Position numbers and translations under genes: made by a program. Below are positions 51,201-60,807 of a DNA stretch of 64,000 bases, piece by piece; the stretch's first letter is position 1, and each line of letters opens with the position of its first letter. Source of the DNA: Thermodesulfobacterium geofontis OPF15 (GTDB taxonomy: Bacteria > Desulfobacterota > Thermodesulfobacteria > Thermodesulfobacteriales > Thermodesulfobacteriaceae); contig NC_015682.1 of NCBI RefSeq assembly GCF_000215975.1, forward strand, positions 682,001 through 746,000, written 5' to 3'. Below the pieces are notes generated by a model. That model saw nothing but the letters and a program-made list of their open reading frames with translations, had not been told where the DNA came from and did not search any database.

Positions 51201-51755
51201 TTATTTAAAATAATCGCTTTCTTTAAATACTTCTGCAGTAAAAAGGTAAATTTTAGCTTCAGGGCTTTTATAACAATCTGGAGGTAGCCCAGCCTTTAAA
51301 CAAACATGTTCTAAAAAGGTTTTTTTATCCCAACCATATTCTACTGGGACCTGAGGAAGTAAAACCCCTCTGTGTGCTCCCTTTACTAAGTAAATACCAT
51401 GTTTACCAACTTCTACTTCCTTAAGGGTTCCCTTTTTTAAAGGTGAAAGTACAGAAATTTCTATTTCTATTAGAGGAAGTTCTTTAGCTTCCAGGGGAGC
51501 AAACCTTGGGTCCTTAAAAGCAGCCTCTATTGCCATTTTTTGTATAGTTTCGTAAAGAGGATAGAGAGGTTCAAGAATTCCTATACAACCTCTAAGATGC
51601 TTTTCCTTTAATAGAGTAACAAAAGCTCCCCTTTTTTCCCATAAATTCTTGAATTTTTTAGGAGGAACCTCAATTTCATAATCTCCAGAAAAATATCTTT
51701 CTAAAGTTTTTCTTGCCAGTTTTAAAGAATATTTTTTTTCTTCTTCACTAAGCAT
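51201..51755 (-). CDS. AMMECR1 domain protein (AmmeMemoRadiSam system protein A)
   Basis: 184 residues, a single AMMECR1 domain. Marks are KRGAFVTLL, the invariant LRGCIGILEP, AAFKDPRFAPL, EIEISVLSP and the late KIYLFTAEVF. In many bacteria it occurs with Memo and a radical SAM protein; those partners are absent here. Its start overlaps the stop of the DsbC-like gene by one base (TAATG). Function unknown. Confidence 0.9.
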   Translation of the reverse strand: MLSEEEKKYSLKLARKTLERYFSGDYEIEVPPKKFKNLWEKRGAFVTLLKEKHLRGCIGILEPLYPLYETIQKMAIEAAFKDPRFAPLEAKELPLIEIEISVLSPLKKGTLKEVEVGKHGIYLVKGAHRGVLLPQVPVEYGWDKKTFLEHVCLKAGLPPDCYKSPEAKIYLFTAEVFKESDYFK

Positions 51756-52525
51756 TATTTAAATTTTTGTAAAATGTAACTTTCTGGTAATACATTAGTA
51801 ATCATTTCGCCATCCGGGAATATGAAAGTAGGGGTTCCTCTTACTTTTAGCTCATTAAGAAGAAAACTAATATTCTGATTTATCTTTTCTTTACCTTTTT
51901 CACAAAGGTTTGAGTTTTTATAACCTTCCATTAATTCTTTAAATCCTTTATTATCGCATATTAGAGATATGGCTTTAGACTTAGCATCTGGATGAAGAGC
52001 TTCTATGGGTAAAAGAATTACTTTAACAGTAAGTTTCCCCTCTTTTACTAATTTATTTAAAATATCCTCTGCCTTTTTACAATGAGGACAATCTGGATCA
52101 GTAATGAAATATACTACGTTTTTAGAATTTCCATAAGTAAAATCTACCATTTTATCAAGTTTTGAAAGTTGCTCTTTTGAAAGAACTTTTTTATTTAGGT
52201 CCTGAAGTTTTTCTTGAGTCAGATTTCTAAGAGTTTTTATCTCAAGGATGCTTCCAGTAATAATATATTTTCCAGTAAGATTTGTATAAAAAAGACCTTT
52301 TTCTTCATTAGGAAGTTTAACCACCACCTCACATAAACCCTCTACAGGAGAAGGTTTTACTGTTTCAACTTTTATACCAGGTTGAATAGCATCAAGACTT
52401 TTTTGAACTGAATCTCTTTTAGGACAATTTTGAGAGGAACTACTAACTTTTTGACAGGAAATTAAAAAAGAAAAACCCAAACAAAAAATCATTAAACTTT
52501 TTAAAATCCAGAAATAATTTTTCAT
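51755..52525 (-). CDS. DsbC/DsbG-like thiol:disulfide isomerase, lipoprotein
   Basis: 256 residues. A lipobox LISC gives a lipidated Cys near residue 24. The dimerisation-like half is followed by a thioredoxin fold with the active site DPDCPHCKK and the cis-proline RGTPTF. Other conserved pieces are YITDPDCP-type spacing and the helical insert with two further Cys. It would fix mispaired disulfides or reduce proteins in the periplasm. It sits in a minus-strand operon with a nitroreductase and an FMN protein. Confidence 0.88.
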   Translation of the reverse strand: MKNYFWILKSLMIFCLGFSFLISCQKVSSSSQNCPKRDSVQKSLDAIQPGIKVETVKPSPVEGLCEVVVKLPNEEKGLFYTNLTGKYIITGSILEIKTLRNLTQEKLQDLNKKVLSKEQLSKLDKMVDFTYGNSKNVVYFITDPDCPHCKKAEDILNKLVKEGKLTVKVILLPIEALHPDAKSKAISLICDNKGFKELMEGYKNSNLCEKGKEKINQNISFLLNELKVRGTPTFIFPDGEMITNVLPESYILQKFK

Positions 52526-52548
52526 ATAAAGACCCCCTTTTTAATAGA

Positions 52549-53076
52549 TTATATTTCTTTTAATAAGAAATGTTCAAGAGGATATCTTCCTGCCCTTTTG
52601 CTTTTATCATCAGAATAACCAAGAGCAACTACTGCACATAGCTCATATCTATCTTTTTCTAAATCCAAAATTTCTTTTACTTTATCTTCATTTTTTAAAA
52701 TTTCTCCTAACCAACAACTACCAAGTCCAAGAGCATAAGCTGAAAGAAGCATATTTTCGATACAAGCTCCAGCTGATTGATGATCTTTTATTTGATGATA
52801 CATATCTCTTTTATCAAGAAAAACAGCTATTAAAACAGGAGCTTGTTTAATGATATAAGCAGAAGTGGTTAATTCAGCAAGTTTTTCTTTTATTTCTTTA
52901 GACCAAATAACAACAAATCTCCAAGGTTGATTATTGTGTCCAGAAGGTGCCCATATTCCAGCTTCAAGAATTTTATAAATTTTCTCCTTTTCAGGGATTT
53001 TATCAAGATATCTTCTTATACTTCTTCTTCCAAAAATAGCTTTAAAAACTGCTTCTTGAAAAGCTTCTTCTTTCAT
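52549..53076 (-). CDS. Nitroreductase family protein
   Basis: 175 residues. The FMN-binding segments are FGRRSIRRYLDKIPE, APSGHNNQPWRFVV, and LGLGSCWLGEI with VVALGYSDD near the end. It is a short FMN-dependent oxidoreductase of unknown substrate. The start ATG at 53076 lies within the flavoprotein gene upstream (35-base overlap), which suggests coupling between the two flavin enzymes. Confidence 0.88.
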   Translation of the reverse strand: MKEEAFQEAVFKAIFGRRSIRRYLDKIPEKEKIYKILEAGIWAPSGHNNQPWRFVVIWSKEIKEKLAELTTSAYIIKQAPVLIAVFLDKRDMYHQIKDHQSAGACIENMLLSAYALGLGSCWLGEILKNEDKVKEILDLEKDRYELCAVVALGYSDDKSKRAGRYPLEHFLLKEI

Positions 53077-53761
53077 AATATTCCTTATAGGAGGTTTCTT
53101 TTAAATTGGATATTTCTTTCAATACCTCTTTTCTAATATCCTCCAACAAAATTTTATCATCTTTATAAGTTAATAAAGCTTTTTCTCCTTTTAAAACCTT
53201 TATCATTTTAGTAATTAGAAGACCTATATTAATAGCATCCATTAAAGCTTTATCATCCCAGATAGCTTTTTTTCCGTTGTGAGAATAGGCAATTCCCCAG
53301 GGAGGAATTATCGCTCCCATAGAGGTTAAGGTAGTGATTAAATATCCGCAGGTTGAGATAGTTCCTGCATCAGCTCCTACTGCTATAGCTCCTACCACTT
53401 TTCCTTCCATATAACTTGGTTCTCCATAGCTTACCATATTTTCAAGACATGTCATCCTATCAATTAAATTTTTTAAAAGCCCAGACGGAGCAAACCAATA
53501 AACAGGAGTTGAAAAAATTAACCCTTCAGCTTGATTTATCTTTTCTAAAATGAATTTCCCAAAATCGTCAAAAATGCAGGGGAATTTACAGACAGGCTCT
53601 TCATTATTAATACATCCTATACAAGGTTTAATTTCTCCATCATATACGCTGACAATTTCAGTTTTAGCACCCTCCTTTTCTGCAGCCTTTAAAGCTGAAA
53701 GAAGAAGTTGTGCTGATCCTCCATCTTTATGAGGTGAGCCTAAAATTCCTAAGACCTTCAT
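53042..53761 (-). CDS. Flavodoxin-like NAD(P)H-dependent FMN reductase / iron-sulfur flavoprotein-like
   Basis: 239 residues from the ATG at 53761, which overlaps the speE-like stop (TAATG) behind GGAGGGAGG. The FMN-binding opening is VLGILGSPHKDGGSAQ. A cysteine group PCIGCINNEEPVC..PC resembles the cluster region of iron-sulfur flavoproteins. STPVYWFAPSGLLKNLIDR completes the flavin pocket. The C-terminal 60 residues are helical. It likely transfers electrons in anaerobic metabolism; the partner is not known. Confidence 0.82.
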   Translation of the reverse strand: MKVLGILGSPHKDGGSAQLLLSALKAAEKEGAKTEIVSVYDGEIKPCIGCINNEEPVCKFPCIFDDFGKFILEKINQAEGLIFSTPVYWFAPSGLLKNLIDRMTCLENMVSYGEPSYMEGKVVGAIAVGADAGTISTCGYLITTLTSMGAIIPPWGIAYSHNGKKAIWDDKALMDAINIGLLITKMIKVLKGEKALLTYKDDKILLEDIRKEVLKEISNLKETSYKEYYERRSFSRSSF

Positions 53762-54666
53762 TATTTTAAAACCTCCCTCCAAAATTTTGGAAGTCCAAAA
53801 GAAGCTTTATGAACTTCGTGAGTATAGTAATAAGTATTGGGTATTTCTTTCCACTTTGGTATTTCTGGATTTGCGTAAGGAGATCTCATTAAATAGGCAT
53901 TATCTCCTCCAAAAGAAGGGATGTTTGCTCTATAACAATAAATCTCTTTTTCAGGATAAACTTTTTTAAAAATTTTATAGGTTTCAATTAAAATATTTTT
54001 CATAGTAAAAGGAGTTCCACATTGCTGAACGACAATTCCTTTAGGACAAATTTTATAAACCATTTGATGAAAATCTATTCCAAAAAGTGCATGAGATAAT
54101 TCTTGGGTGATTCCTTTTTCACTTATATCTGGATCTGTAGAGTCTATTATTACCAAATCAAAAATCTTTCCTTCATCTTTATATTTTTTAACCATTTCAT
54201 AAGCATCTGCTACAATAAGCTTTAGTCTTGGATCTTTTGGATTTTCTGGAAGAAGTTCTGGAAAATATTTTTCTACTATTTTTGGAATATGGGGGTCTAT
54301 ATCTACAATAATGACTTCTTCAATTTCTGGATATTTAAGAAGCTCTCGAGCAGCTCCATAATCTCCTCCACCACAAATAAGAACTTTTTTAATTGAATTT
54401 TCAGGAGAGCCCTGCACAGGGATATGAACTAAAGCCTCATGATAAATAAATTCGTCTCTTGAAGTAAATTGGAGATTATTATTTATAAAAAGCATTCTTC
54501 CCCAAAATTTATTTTCTAAAACGTATATATTCTGTAAATCTGATTTCCCATAAATAATTCTTCCTATATAACCGAATACATAATCTACATTAACAAATTC
54601 AGCAAAAAAAACTCTTACTCCTTTGTCCTCAGTAAAAAGGGCATCAGCCATTATTTCTTTAACCAT
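53761..54666 (-). CDS. speE: Spermidine synthase-like aminopropyltransferase
   Basis: 301 residues. After an N-terminal beta region with LFINNNLQFTSRDEFIYHE comes the Rossmann core: VLICGGGDYGAARELLKY, VDIDPHI, IVADAYEMV and VIIDSTDPD. These are the SpeE steps for binding decarboxylated SAM and the amine. GGGDYG in place of GGGDGG and QCGTPFT in place of the usual QxxSP leave the exact amine open; thermophiles also use agmatine. It heads the operon with two flavin enzymes and DsbC. Confidence 0.85.
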   Translation of the reverse strand: MVKEIMADALFTEDKGVRVFFAEFVNVDYVFGYIGRIIYGKSDLQNIYVLENKFWGRMLFINNNLQFTSRDEFIYHEALVHIPVQGSPENSIKKVLICGGGDYGAARELLKYPEIEEVIIVDIDPHIPKIVEKYFPELLPENPKDPRLKLIVADAYEMVKKYKDEGKIFDLVIIDSTDPDISEKGITQELSHALFGIDFHQMVYKICPKGIVVQQCGTPFTMKNILIETYKIFKKVYPEKEIYCYRANIPSFGGDNAYLMRSPYANPEIPKWKEIPNTYYYTHEVHKASFGLPKFWREVLK

Positions 54667-54745
54667 AAAGAACTCCTGTTTGGGAAATTTCTTTGAAGAC
54701 TAAAAAAATTTTAATCATTTTGAAATAGTTTGTCAATAAAATAAG

Positions 54746-55660
54746 TTAAAGACCAGTACTTTTAAGTTTTTCTATCAAATTTTTTTGTTCTGAAGTTAAT
54801 TTATCAGGAATTTTTGGTTGTAAAACTACATATAAATCTCCTTGCGAACCTCCTTCTAAAGGCAATCCCAACCCCTTAAGTCTTAATTTAGCTCCTGGCT
54901 TGATTAAAGGAGGAACCTTTGCTCTTACCTTTTTTCCATCAGGAGTTGTTACCTCTATCTCATCACCTAATAAAAAACTTGTAAGAGGGATTTCTTTTTC
55001 AATAATAATATTACCATCCTCCACCCTATAACCAGAATCAGGAACTATTCTTACTCTGAAAAGATATTCCTTAGTTTTTCTACCTTCTTTTCTTTTAATC
55101 CTTAAGATTTGTCCATCCTTTACACCCTTAGGGATTTTTATTTTTATAGTTTCAAAGGTTCCAGGTAGAATAACTTCCTTTTCTCCTCTTTTTAAAATGT
55201 CTTCTATAGTTAAAGGTAAATCCATTTGAATTGTTTCATACACTTCTCCAAATGGTGAAAATTCCTCCTCTCCAAAATAGGTTCCAAAAAGGTTGCTAAA
55301 TAAATCTCCTAAATCAAAAATAAAAGTTTTTCCTCCCCTTCTATTTCTTTTAAAAAACCCCCCTAAATCTATTCCTAAATCTCTAAAAACGCTTTCAAAA
55401 TCAAATCCTTTAAAGATATCCTCAGTAGTATATCTTCTTTCAAACTCTGCAGAACCATACATATCATATAATCTTCTTTTTTCAGGGTCAGAAAGAACTG
55501 CATAAGCTTCGTTTATTTCTTTAAATTTCTCCTCAGCTTCTTTATTACCACGATTTCTGTCAGGATGATATTTCATTGCAAGGCGTCTATAAGCTTTTTT
55601 TATTTCCTCTTGAGTTGCATTTCTAGGAACTCCAAGAATTTCATAATAATCCTTAGGCAT
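54746..55660 (-). CDS. DnaJ-type co-chaperone without zinc finger (CbpA-like)
   Basis: 304 residues. The J-domain (1 to about 65) reads [22 protein letters not shown], with HPDRN. A Phe/Gly-rich region follows, then two C-terminal peptide-binding domains ([18 protein letters not shown] and [20 protein letters not shown]). There is no CxxCxGxG zinc finger, so it is a type II J-protein. It would deliver misfolded clients to DnaK. Confidence 0.92.
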   Translation of the reverse strand: MPKDYYEILGVPRNATQEEIKKAYRRLAMKYHPDRNRGNKEAEEKFKEINEAYAVLSDPEKRRLYDMYGSAEFERRYTTEDIFKGFDFESVFRDLGIDLGGFFKRNRRGGKTFIFDLGDLFSNLFGTYFGEEEFSPFGEVYETIQMDLPLTIEDILKRGEKEVILPGTFETIKIKIPKGVKDGQILRIKRKEGRKTKEYLFRVRIVPDSGYRVEDGNIIIEKEIPLTSFLLGDEIEVTTPDGKKVRAKVPPLIKPGAKLRLKGLGLPLEGGSQGDLYVVLQPKIPDKLTSEQKNLIEKLKSTGL

Positions 55661-55731
55661 AAATTAAACACCTCCTAATGGAAGGCTTTTAATTAAAAAA
55701 TAAATTTATATAAGAAAAAATCAAGAAAAAA

Positions 55732-56295
55732 TTAGTCTGTAGGAGGAAGTCTCCTTTTAGAAGTGGGGAAAGGTAAAATATTTTCTAAAGCTTTTAATGT
55801 TTCTTCTGAAACCCTTATTTGTTTAAAAACTTCGATTTTTGCTTCTTTTATGGCGGTTTTCCAAAATTCATCTCTTTCAAAATCTCTGCTTTCATAATCA
55901 TACTCGTAATATACTTCTTTAATTCCTGCCCCTGCAAGTAGTTTTAAACATACATAACAGGGAGCTAAGGTACAATAAATGCTTGCTCCCTCTACAGAAA
56001 TTCCAAATCTGGCTGCCTGAGCTATAGCATTTGCTTCTGCATGAGTTGATCTACAGAAATTATACTTATCTATATCAGGAACACCTTTTTCTCTTCTAAA
56101 GCAGTAATTGGATCCTTTGTCTGTGCAATGCCAAGCACCAGGCATTGGACCATTATAACCAGTTGCTAAAATTCTTTTATCTTTTACAATCACAGCTCCT
56201 GTAGGACGAGAATTACAACCTGAACGTAAAGCTACAATTTTTGCAATAAGCATGAAATATTCATGCCAATTAGGTCTATAGATCCTATCATCCAT
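55732..56295 (-). CDS. dCMP deaminase
   Basis: 187 residues from the ATG at 56295, 2 bases after the glyA stop. A longer frame reaches into glyA, but its first 34 residues are basic low-complexity and the deaminase family starts at RPNWHEYFMLIA. The zinc site is THAEANAIAQ plus CTLAPCYVC; CNSRPTGAVIVKDKRILATGYNG is typical. It makes dUMP for thymidylate synthesis, which fits the folate enzyme GlyA beside it. The ribosome site is weak, implying coupling to glyA. Confidence 0.93.
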   Translation of the reverse strand: MDDRIYRPNWHEYFMLIAKIVALRSGCNSRPTGAVIVKDKRILATGYNGPMPGAWHCTDKGSNYCFRREKGVPDIDKYNFCRSTHAEANAIAQAARFGISVEGASIYCTLAPCYVCLKLLAGAGIKEVYYEYDYESRDFERDEFWKTAIKEAKIEVFKQIRVSEETLKALENILPFPTSKRRLPPTD

Positions 56296-56297
56296 TT

Positions 56298-57536
56298 TTA
56301 TTTTTTGTAAAAGGGAAATTTTTTGCAAATTTCTCTTATCTTTTCTCTTATTTTTTTTCTCAAATCCTCTTTGTCTGGATTTTTTAAAACTTCGCACATA
56401 TAATGAGCTACTTCTTCGACTTCGGTTTCTTTCAAACCTCTTGTAGTTATAGCAGGTGTTCCTATTCTTATACCACTTGTTATTCTTGGAGGACGGGTAT
56501 CAAAGGGGATAGAATTTTTATTTACTGTAATTCCTGCTTCCTCTAAAATTTTTTCTGCCTCGGCTCCAGTAAGACCTTTTATGGAAACATCTACTAAAAC
56601 AAGATGGGTATCAGTTCCTCCAGAAATAACTCTAAAACCTTCGTTTTTAAAAACCTCAGCAATTACCTTAGCATTTTTGACTACCTGTTGTTGATAAGAT
56701 CTAAATTCAGGCTGTAAAGCTTCTTTAAAACAGACAGCTTTTGCAGCTATAATATTCATGTGAGGACCACCTTGAATTCCAGGAAATACAGTTTTATCAA
56801 TTATTTTAGCATATTTTTCTTTACAAAGAATAAAACCTCCTCTTGGGCCTCTCAAAGTTTTATGAGTAGTTGAGGTTACAAAATCTGCATAAGGAACAGG
56901 AGAAGGATGAATACCTGCAGCAATAAGTCCTGCAATATGAGCCATATCAACCATTAAATAAGCTCCCACTTCTTGAGCTATTTTAAAAAAGGCCTCAAAA
57001 TCTATAATCCTTGGATAAGCACTTGCACCAGCTATTATGAGTTTTGGTTTATGCTCTAAAGCAATAGCTCTAACTTCCTCATAATCAATCATTTCAGTTT
57101 CTTTAGAAACTCCATAATGAACAATTTTGTAAAATTTGCCAGAAAAATTAACCCCTGCTCCATGTGAAAGATGTCCTCCATGTGAAAGATTCATAGAAAG
57201 TATAGTATCCCCTGGATTTAAAATAGCAAAATAAACCGCCATATTTGCTTGGGTTCCTGAATGAGGTTGTACATTAGCATGTTCAGCTCCAAAAAGTAGT
57301 TTTGCCCGTTCAATAGCAAGCTTTTCAACTTCATCAACATTTTCACACCCTCCATAATAGCGAGAAAAGGGATAACCCTCTGCATATTTATTCATTAAGC
57401 AAGAACCCTCAGCTTCCATTATAGCCATATCTGCTAAATTTTCAGAAGCTATCATTTCTAATTGATATTCCTGTCTATCTATTTCTTTTTGAATTAAATT
57501 CCATATTTCAGGATCAACTTCTTTCAGAAAAGACAT
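56298..57536 (-). CDS. glyA: Serine hydroxymethyltransferase
   Basis: 412 residues. Marks are [57 protein letters not shown]-type spacing, [12 protein letters not shown] and the PLP-lysine region [15 protein letters not shown]. It converts serine and tetrahydrofolate to glycine and methylene-THF. Slightly shortened loops fit a thermophile. The neighbouring dCMP deaminase shares the thymidylate theme. Confidence 0.97.
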   Translation of the reverse strand: MSFLKEVDPEIWNLIQKEIDRQEYQLEMIASENLADMAIMEAEGSCLMNKYAEGYPFSRYYGGCENVDEVEKLAIERAKLLFGAEHANVQPHSGTQANMAVYFAILNPGDTILSMNLSHGGHLSHGAGVNFSGKFYKIVHYGVSKETEMIDYEEVRAIALEHKPKLIIAGASAYPRIIDFEAFFKIAQEVGAYLMVDMAHIAGLIAAGIHPSPVPYADFVTSTTHKTLRGPRGGFILCKEKYAKIIDKTVFPGIQGGPHMNIIAAKAVCFKEALQPEFRSYQQQVVKNAKVIAEVFKNEGFRVISGGTDTHLVLVDVSIKGLTGAEAEKILEEAGITVNKNSIPFDTRPPRITSGIRIGTPAITTRGLKETEVEEVAHYMCEVLKNPDKEDLRKKIREKIREICKKFPFYKK

Positions 57537-57579
57537 TAGCTCCTCCTATTTTTAAAATTAATTTCATTTTATCAAAAGA

Positions 57580-58500
57580 TTAAAAAATTTCTTCAACTTT
57601 AAAAACTCCTTCCTTTTGAGCCTTATTAAAGCGTTTCAAATTTTTCCATATTATATAACTAAATAGAGATAAAACCAAAGAAAAACCTGGAATAAGAATT
57701 GACCAAAAATGAGATATTTTCAAAAAAAAGATGAAAACGGGTGAACTTATGAAGATGCATAGAAATAATATAAAAAGATATTTAAAAATTTTTTCAAATT
57801 TAAAAGGATTTCTTAATACAAAAGGTATGGTCAATAACTCCCTAATAACTTCAAAGGTTCTTTTAAGACCATAATGAGTTTTTCCATATAATCGTGGTCT
57901 ATCAATAACAGGTATCTCGAAAACCTCTTCATTTTTTACTCCAAAAACAGCAGGTATAAATCGATGAAAACCATGGGGAATTTGGAATTTTTTAGGTATA
58001 GGAGAAAGATAAGCTTTTAAGGAACAACCATTATCCCTTACTTTAAGACCTGTAACTACACTTATAAGCCAATTTGCAACCCGAGAAGGTAAAATCCTTG
58101 TTAAAAAGGGTTCTTTTCTTTTTACTCTATAACCTGTAACTACCCTATAACCTTCCTCTAATTTTTCAATAAGATCTTTTATATATTTGGGGTCATTTTG
58201 TCCATCTCCATCCATAGTTACAATAATATCACCTGTTGCATAATAAAAACCAGCGGTAAGACCTGCTGCTTGCCCTCGTTGCTTATCCATATTAAGAATT
58301 CTTAAATGGGAATCTAAATTTTTTAAATTTTTAAGAACATCTAAGGTATTATCACTACTTCCATCATTTATAAATATAATTTCGTAATTATAACCTTTAT
58401 TTTGATGCAAATCTTCTAAAACCTTTTTAGTTTCTTCGTATACTATAGGAATATTTTTTTCTTCGTTGTGAACAGGAATAACTAAGGATATTTTCCTCAT
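57580..58500 (-). CDS. Glycosyltransferase family 2 (dolichol-phosphate mannosyltransferase-like)
   Basis: 306 residues. The GT-A core opens SLVIPVHNEEKNI, has INDGSSDNT and the DxD-type MDGDGQNDP, then YRVKRKEPF and DNGCSLKAYL. Two C-terminal membrane helices (about 235-255 and 265-285) anchor it. This layout matches polyprenyl-phosphate sugar transferases that feed envelope glycan synthesis. Acceptor and sugar are unknown. It is a single gene on the minus strand. Confidence 0.88.
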   Translation of the reverse strand: MRKISLVIPVHNEEKNIPIVYEETKKVLEDLHQNKGYNYEIIFINDGSSDNTLDVLKNLKNLDSHLRILNMDKQRGQAAGLTAGFYYATGDIIVTMDGDGQNDPKYIKDLIEKLEEGYRVVTGYRVKRKEPFLTRILPSRVANWLISVVTGLKVRDNGCSLKAYLSPIPKKFQIPHGFHRFIPAVFGVKNEEVFEIPVIDRPRLYGKTHYGLKRTFEVIRELLTIPFVLRNPFKFEKIFKYLFILFLCIFISSPVFIFFLKISHFWSILIPGFSLVLSLFSYIIWKNLKRFNKAQKEGVFKVEEIF

Positions 58501-58635
58501 TTTGAGAAATTATAACTCAATTTTTAATTTATTTAAACCTTTTGATTAAAAATTTTATTTTGTCCGATAAAATCTTTTAAATTCAGCAAAAATGTGATAA
58601 GATAGAAGCATTTAAAAGGCTTATTAAATCTAAAT

Positions 58636-59016
58636 ATGAAATGGTTTTGTCCTTTTTGTTGGCAAAAAGTAGAAGAAGATACTCAAGTTTGCCCAAACTG
58701 TAGGAAAGATTTGACTAAATTTAGCACTTTAGATTTTGATGAAAAGCTCATTCTTGGGCTTAATAGTCCTATAACACAAAATAGAATGTTTGTAATAGAA
58801 GTCCTTGGAAAAAGAAAATGTGAAAAAGCAGTTCCCAAACTTTGTAGGATGCTTTTAGAAGAGAGGGATATTTTTGAACTTTTGGAAATTGCTAAAGCTC
58901 TTTTTAAAATAGGGACATCAGAAGCCTTAGATTGTCTCAAAAAAGCAAAAATAAAATTAAAGAAAAATTCTACGTTCCAAAAATATTTAGAAAAAGTTTT
59001 AAATTTAGAATCTTAA
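58636..59016 (+). CDS. Zinc-ribbon protein with HEAT-like repeats
   Basis: 126 residues. The N-terminal zinc ribbon is WFCPFCWQKV then VCPNCRKDL (C5, C8, C20, C23 approximately). The rest is helical, with a HEAT-like repeat pattern in QNRMFVIEVLGKRKCEKAVPKL and the next helix pair. It likely mediates protein contacts. The 3' end overlaps the convergent HAD gene by 12 bases. Confidence 0.75.
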   Translation: MKWFCPFCWQKVEEDTQVCPNCRKDLTKFSTLDFDEKLILGLNSPITQNRMFVIEVLGKRKCEKAVPKLCRMLLEERDIFELLEIAKALFKIGTSEALDCLKKAKIKLKKNSTFQKYLEKVLNLES

Positions 59017-59475
59017 GGTTGCTTTAAGTCTTAGCGGATTTAAAAGAAGGTCAAGTCCATCAAGAATAGATTTTACTAAAATATCGGCAGAACATAGAGC
59101 TTCTACTGAACAACCTTCCTCAAGAAGCACTGCAACTCCAATCTTTGCTACTTTAAGCATTTTTCTATCATTATTTCCATTTCCAAAGGCTATTACTTTA
59201 TCTGCTCCAAGATTTTTAACAAACTTTTCCTTTTGTAGGTCTTGATCTTTTCCTTGTAAAATGTGAATTTCACAATTTATTCCAGAGAGTGCTTCTTTTG
59301 CCTTTCCAAAGGTATCTGCAGTTAGCACATGGATTTTTAAAAATTCTGAGATTTTGTTTAGTCTTTCTTTTACACCTGGGATAAGTTTTCCATCAACAGA
59401 TAAGGTTCCGGTGAAATCAGTTACCAAATGTTCAAGCCTTACCAATCCAAAACCAGGTATTTCAAGTTCAAACAT
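59005..59475 (-). CDS. HAD-family hydrolase, soluble P-type-ATPase-like
   Basis: 156 residues. The nucleophile region is LVTDFTGTLSVDG (D20), followed by the Thr motif VLTADTF and the acidic motif IAFGNGNNDRKML. There is no cap domain. This family (COG4087) resembles the P-domain of P-type ATPases with no membrane part. The substrate is unknown; small phosphorylated molecules are usual for HAD enzymes. Confidence 0.88.
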   Translation of the reverse strand: MFELEIPGFGLVRLEHLVTDFTGTLSVDGKLIPGVKERLNKISEFLKIHVLTADTFGKAKEALSGINCEIHILQGKDQDLQKEKFVKNLGADKVIAFGNGNNDRKMLKVAKIGVAVLLEEGCSVEALCSADILVKSILDGLDLLLNPLRLKATLRF

Positions 59476-59717
59476 AAGTCCCGCTAAAATTTTTAACAGC
59501 TTGGTTAATAAACTTATGAGCCTCTTCCAGCTACTTAAACCTTTCTTATATCAGCCTATACCCTAAGATCATGAAGAACAAGTGCAACCCTCCCAATTAC
59601 TGCATATTTTATTTTTATAGCTAAAGTTAAAATTTTAAAATATAATTTAATCTTAATATAATAAAACATTATCCAAATACACCAAGTATTTTAGGCATTT
59701 TATCTCTTATTATCCCT
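59476..59717. other. Gene-free stretch before the str promoters
   Basis: No convincing gene is seen in about 240 bases. The part up to about 59610 is less AT-rich than its flanks and has short open pieces on the minus strand broken by stops (for example AVIGRVALVLHDLRV then stop), which could be debris of an older gene. I do not recognise a family. Confidence 0.4.
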
Positions 59718-59745
59718 TTGACCAAATTCAAAAAAATGGTATAAT
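59718..59745 (+). promoter_or_regulatory. str operon promoter P1
   Basis: TTGACC (59718-59723), a 16-base spacer and a consensus TATAAT (59740-59745). Confidence 0.7.
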
Positions 59746-59784
59746 ATTAAAACTTCTAAAAGTAAATGATTTAGACAAAAGCCC

Positions 59785-59812
59785 TTGACAATATAGTAAA
59801 AAGTATTATATA
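59785..59812 (+). promoter_or_regulatory. str operon promoter P2
   Basis: TTGACA (59785-59790), a 16-base spacer and TATATA (59807-59812), about 40 bases ahead of the rpsL start codon. With P1 it makes a tandem promoter, common for ribosomal operons. Confidence 0.75.
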
Positions 59813-59854
59813 GAGTTTTGCCAAAAATTTTTAGAAAATTTAAAGAGGGGAAGT

Positions 59855-60226
59855 ATGCCGACTATTAACCAGTTAGTAAGATTGGGAAGAGGTAAGAAAA
59901 TTAGAAAATCAAGAGCTCCTGCTTTGCAGGGGTGCCCTCAAAAAAGAGGGGTTTGTGTAAGAGTTTATACAGTAACACCAAAAAAACCTAACTCTGCTTT
60001 GAGAAAAGTTGCTAGAGTAAGACTTACTAATGGAATAGAAATTACTGCTTATATTCCTGGTATTGGACATAATTTGCAGGAACATTCAGTAGTATTAGTA
60101 AGAGGTGGGCGTGTAAGAGATTTACCTGGAGTAAGATATAAAATTATAAGAGGAGCTTTGGATGCAGCAGGGGTACAGAATAGAAGAAAATCTCGTTCTA
60201 AATATGGAACACCAAAACCTAAATAA
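59855..60226 (+). CDS. rpsL: 30S ribosomal protein S12
   Basis: 123 residues. The start [14 protein letters not shown], the streptomycin-site loop [16 protein letters not shown] (with the K43-equivalent) and the second loop region [17 protein letters not shown] are all intact, so no classical streptomycin-resistance change is seen. S12 monitors codon-anticodon pairing. GAGGGG precedes the ATG. First gene of the str operon; rpoB and rpoC are not directly upstream. Confidence 0.98.
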   Translation: MPTINQLVRLGRGKKIRKSRAPALQGCPQKRGVCVRVYTVTPKKPNSALRKVARVRLTNGIEITAYIPGIGHNLQEHSVVLVRGGRVRDLPGVRYKIIRGALDAAGVQNRRKSRSKYGTPKPK

Positions 60227-60233
60227 AGTTTAA

Positions 60234-60722
<489 letters not shown>

Positions 60723-60747
60723 TATTTTTCTTTTATAAAAATAAAAA

Positions 60748-60776
60748 TTGACAATAAGGAGTTAAGATAATATTTT
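60748..60776 (+). promoter_or_regulatory. Possible internal promoter before fusA
   Basis: TTGACA (60748-60753) with TATTTT after 17 bases (60771-60776) in the rpsG-fusA gap. The -35 is perfect, the -10 weak. Confidence 0.4.
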
Positions 60777-60807
60777 TGTTTTTTTTAAACATAGGTAAGG
60801 TGAAAAG

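Noticed and set aside
56296-56397. Longer dCMP deaminase beginning within glyA
   Set aside because: The added 34 residues are basic low-complexity and overlap 99 bases of the conserved glyA C-terminus; the deaminase family starts at the later ATG.
59476-59640. Transposase remnant on the minus strand
   Set aside because: Short peptides between several stops only vaguely recall known families; nothing supports a named element.
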